Positions 5,549 to 6,576 of a stretch of 6,576 nt of DNA are shown piece by piece. Under the pieces are notes generated by a model. That model did no database searches, was not told the DNA's origin, and saw nothing but the letters and a program-made list of their open reading frames with translations. Origin of the DNA: Betaproteobacteria bacterium (lineage in GTDB: Bacteria; Pseudomonadota; Gammaproteobacteria; Burkholderiales; SG8-41); contig JAOUIN010000131.1 of assembly GCA_029883965.1 (NCBI GenBank), forward strand, positions 1 through 6,576, read 5' to 3'. Numbering within the stretch: position 1 is the stretch's first letter; every line of letters begins with the position of its first letter. The position numbers and the translations under genes were made by a program.

Positions 5549-6576
5549 CTAGCGCGCCTTGGCTGCGCGCACCGGCCGCCTGGCCTTCGCCGGCTTTGCC
5601 TTGCGGTCATGTGCCACTGGTGCCGGCGGCAGTCCCGTATGCTGCGTGCGCAGCGACTGGTACTTGCGCGGCTTGCGTGCGCCTTCGGGCCTGAGTCCCG
5701 TGCCCGCAGGCTGGAACGACGGCACCAGCTGCCGCTTGCCCGAGCCGATCAGGTCGGCGCGCCCCATGCGCCGCAGCGCATCGCGCAGCAACGGCCAGTT
5801 CTCGGCATCGTGGTAGCGCAAAAAGGCCTTATGCAGCCGGCGCACTTTCAAACCCTTCGGGATGATCACCTCTTCACTGTCGCGTGTGACCTTGCGCAGC
5901 GGATTTTTGCCCGAGTGATACATCGCCGTCGCCGTCGCCATCGGTGACGGCAGGAAGGCCTGTACCTGATCGGCGCGAAAACCATTCTGCTTCAGCCACA
6001 ACGCGAGTTCCAGCATGTCCTCGTCGGTGGTGCCGGGATGGGCTGCGATGAAGTACGGAATCAGGTACTGCTCCTTGCCCGCCTCGCGCGAATACTTGTC
6101 GAACAGCTCCTTGAACTTGTAATAGGTTCCGACGCCGGGCTTCATCATTTTTGACAGCGGCCCTTCGCCGATCGCCTCCGGCGCGATTTTCAAATAGCCG
6201 CCGACGTGATGCTGCGCCAATTCCTTGACGTATTCCGGTGATTCGACCGCGAGGTCATAGCGCACGCCCGAGCCGATCAGCACTTTCTTGATGCCGGGCA
6301 GTGCGCGCGCGCGCCGGTACAGGTGGATGAGCGAGGAGTGGTCGGTGTTCAGATTCGGACACACGCCCGGAAACACGCATGACGGCCGCCGGCACGCGGA
6401 CTCGATCGCCTTGCTTTTGCAAGCCAGCCGGTACATGTTCGCCGTCGGCCCGCCGAGATCGGAAATCACCCCGGTGAAACCCGGCGCGTCGTCGCGGATG
6501 TGTTCGATCTCGCGGATGATCGAATCTTCCGAACGGTTCTGGATGATGCGGCCTTCGTGTTCGGTAATCGAACAAA
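5549..6576 (-). CDS. ygiQ: Radical SAM protein YgiQ (UPF0313), C-terminal 341 residues
   Basis: The frame is open to the right edge; the start codon lies outside the window. The visible part begins at CSITEHEGRIIQNRSEDS, where the first Cys is the third ligand of the radical SAM CxxxCxxC [4Fe-4S] motif. It continues with PGFTGVISDLGGPTANMYR, a four-cysteine stretch (about residues 52, 61, 66 and 72), GIKKVLIGSGVRYD, HHVGGYLKIAPEA, GPLSKMMKPG, YLIPYFIAAHPGT and RRLHKAFLRYHD. As I recall the E. coli YgiQ sequence, these blocks match in order. The last 60 or so residues are Lys/Arg/Pro/Ala-rich and probably disordered. The full family length is about 700-750 aa, so roughly half is missing. The family is widespread but its reaction is not established to my knowledge. 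GTG 6469 lies in frame but is internal, because conserved sequence continues upstream. Confidence 0.95.
   Translation of the reverse strand, partial: CSITEHEGRIIQNRSEDSIIREIEHIRDDAPGFTGVISDLGGPTANMYRLACKSKAIESACRRPSCVFPGVCPNLNTDHSSLIHLYRRARALPGIKKVLIGSGVRYDLAVESPEYVKELAQHHVGGYLKIAPEAIGEGPLSKMMKPGVGTYYKFKELFDKYSREAGKEQYLIPYFIAAHPGTTDEDMLELALWLKQNGFRADQVQAFLPSPMATATAMYHSGKNPLRKVTRDSEEVIIPKGLKVRRLHKAFLRYHDAENWPLLRDALRRMGRADLIGSGKRQLVPSFQPAGTGLRPEGARKPRKYQSLRTQHTGLPPAPVAHDRKAKPAKARRPVRAAKAR

Noticed and set aside
6255..6575. Minus-strand 106-aa open frame overlapping ygiQ in another frame
   Set aside because: The overlapping ygiQ frame matches the family residue by residue, while this one is Arg/His-rich shadow sequence.

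Overview
The window looks like a chromosomal segment of a GC-rich Gram-negative proteobacterium, probably beta or gamma. The reasons are a YgiQ-type radical SAM gene very close to the E. coli protein, an outer-membrane beta-barrel with a signal peptide, and E. coli-like Shine-Dalgarno sites. No mobile elements, rRNA or tRNA genes, or CRISPR arrays were seen. All gene calls come from reading motifs by eye.

Left part (1-3679): a CoA-dependent catabolic module. A short-chain dehydrogenase/reductase (SDR), cut by the left edge, is read leftwards. About 100 bases away, an ADP-forming (NDP-forming) acyl-CoA synthetase of 705 aa is read rightwards, followed after 20 bases and a strong ribosome binding site by a crotonase-family enoyl-CoA hydratase/isomerase/lyase. 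The divergent intergenic region carries a perfect TATAAT hexamer for the SDR, placed in the loop of a perfect inverted repeat. A 10-bp palindrome abuts the synthetase start. The likely logic is activation of a carboxylic acid to its CoA ester, hydration or C-C cleavage by the crotonase, and oxidation or reduction of a hydroxy/keto intermediate by the SDR. The substrate cannot be read from sequence. The synthetase-crotonase pairing resembles FerA-FerB feruloyl-CoA chemistry, but that is only a hypothesis.

Middle (3680-4462): a polytopic inner-membrane protein of unknown function on the same strand. Its open frame continues upstream of the only ATG and encodes a convincing extra hydrophobic segment, yet no ATG, GTG or TTG precedes it in frame. 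A 36-base, G-free, AT-rich tract lies just before it. A two-part hairpin separates it from the convergent gene on its right.

Right part (4463-6576): an outer-membrane beta-barrel protein and then the C-terminal 341 residues of YgiQ, both read leftwards. They are separated by about 250 bases holding a weak terminator after ygiQ and a weak promoter and palindrome before the porin-like gene. Nothing indicates that these two genes work with the catabolic module.
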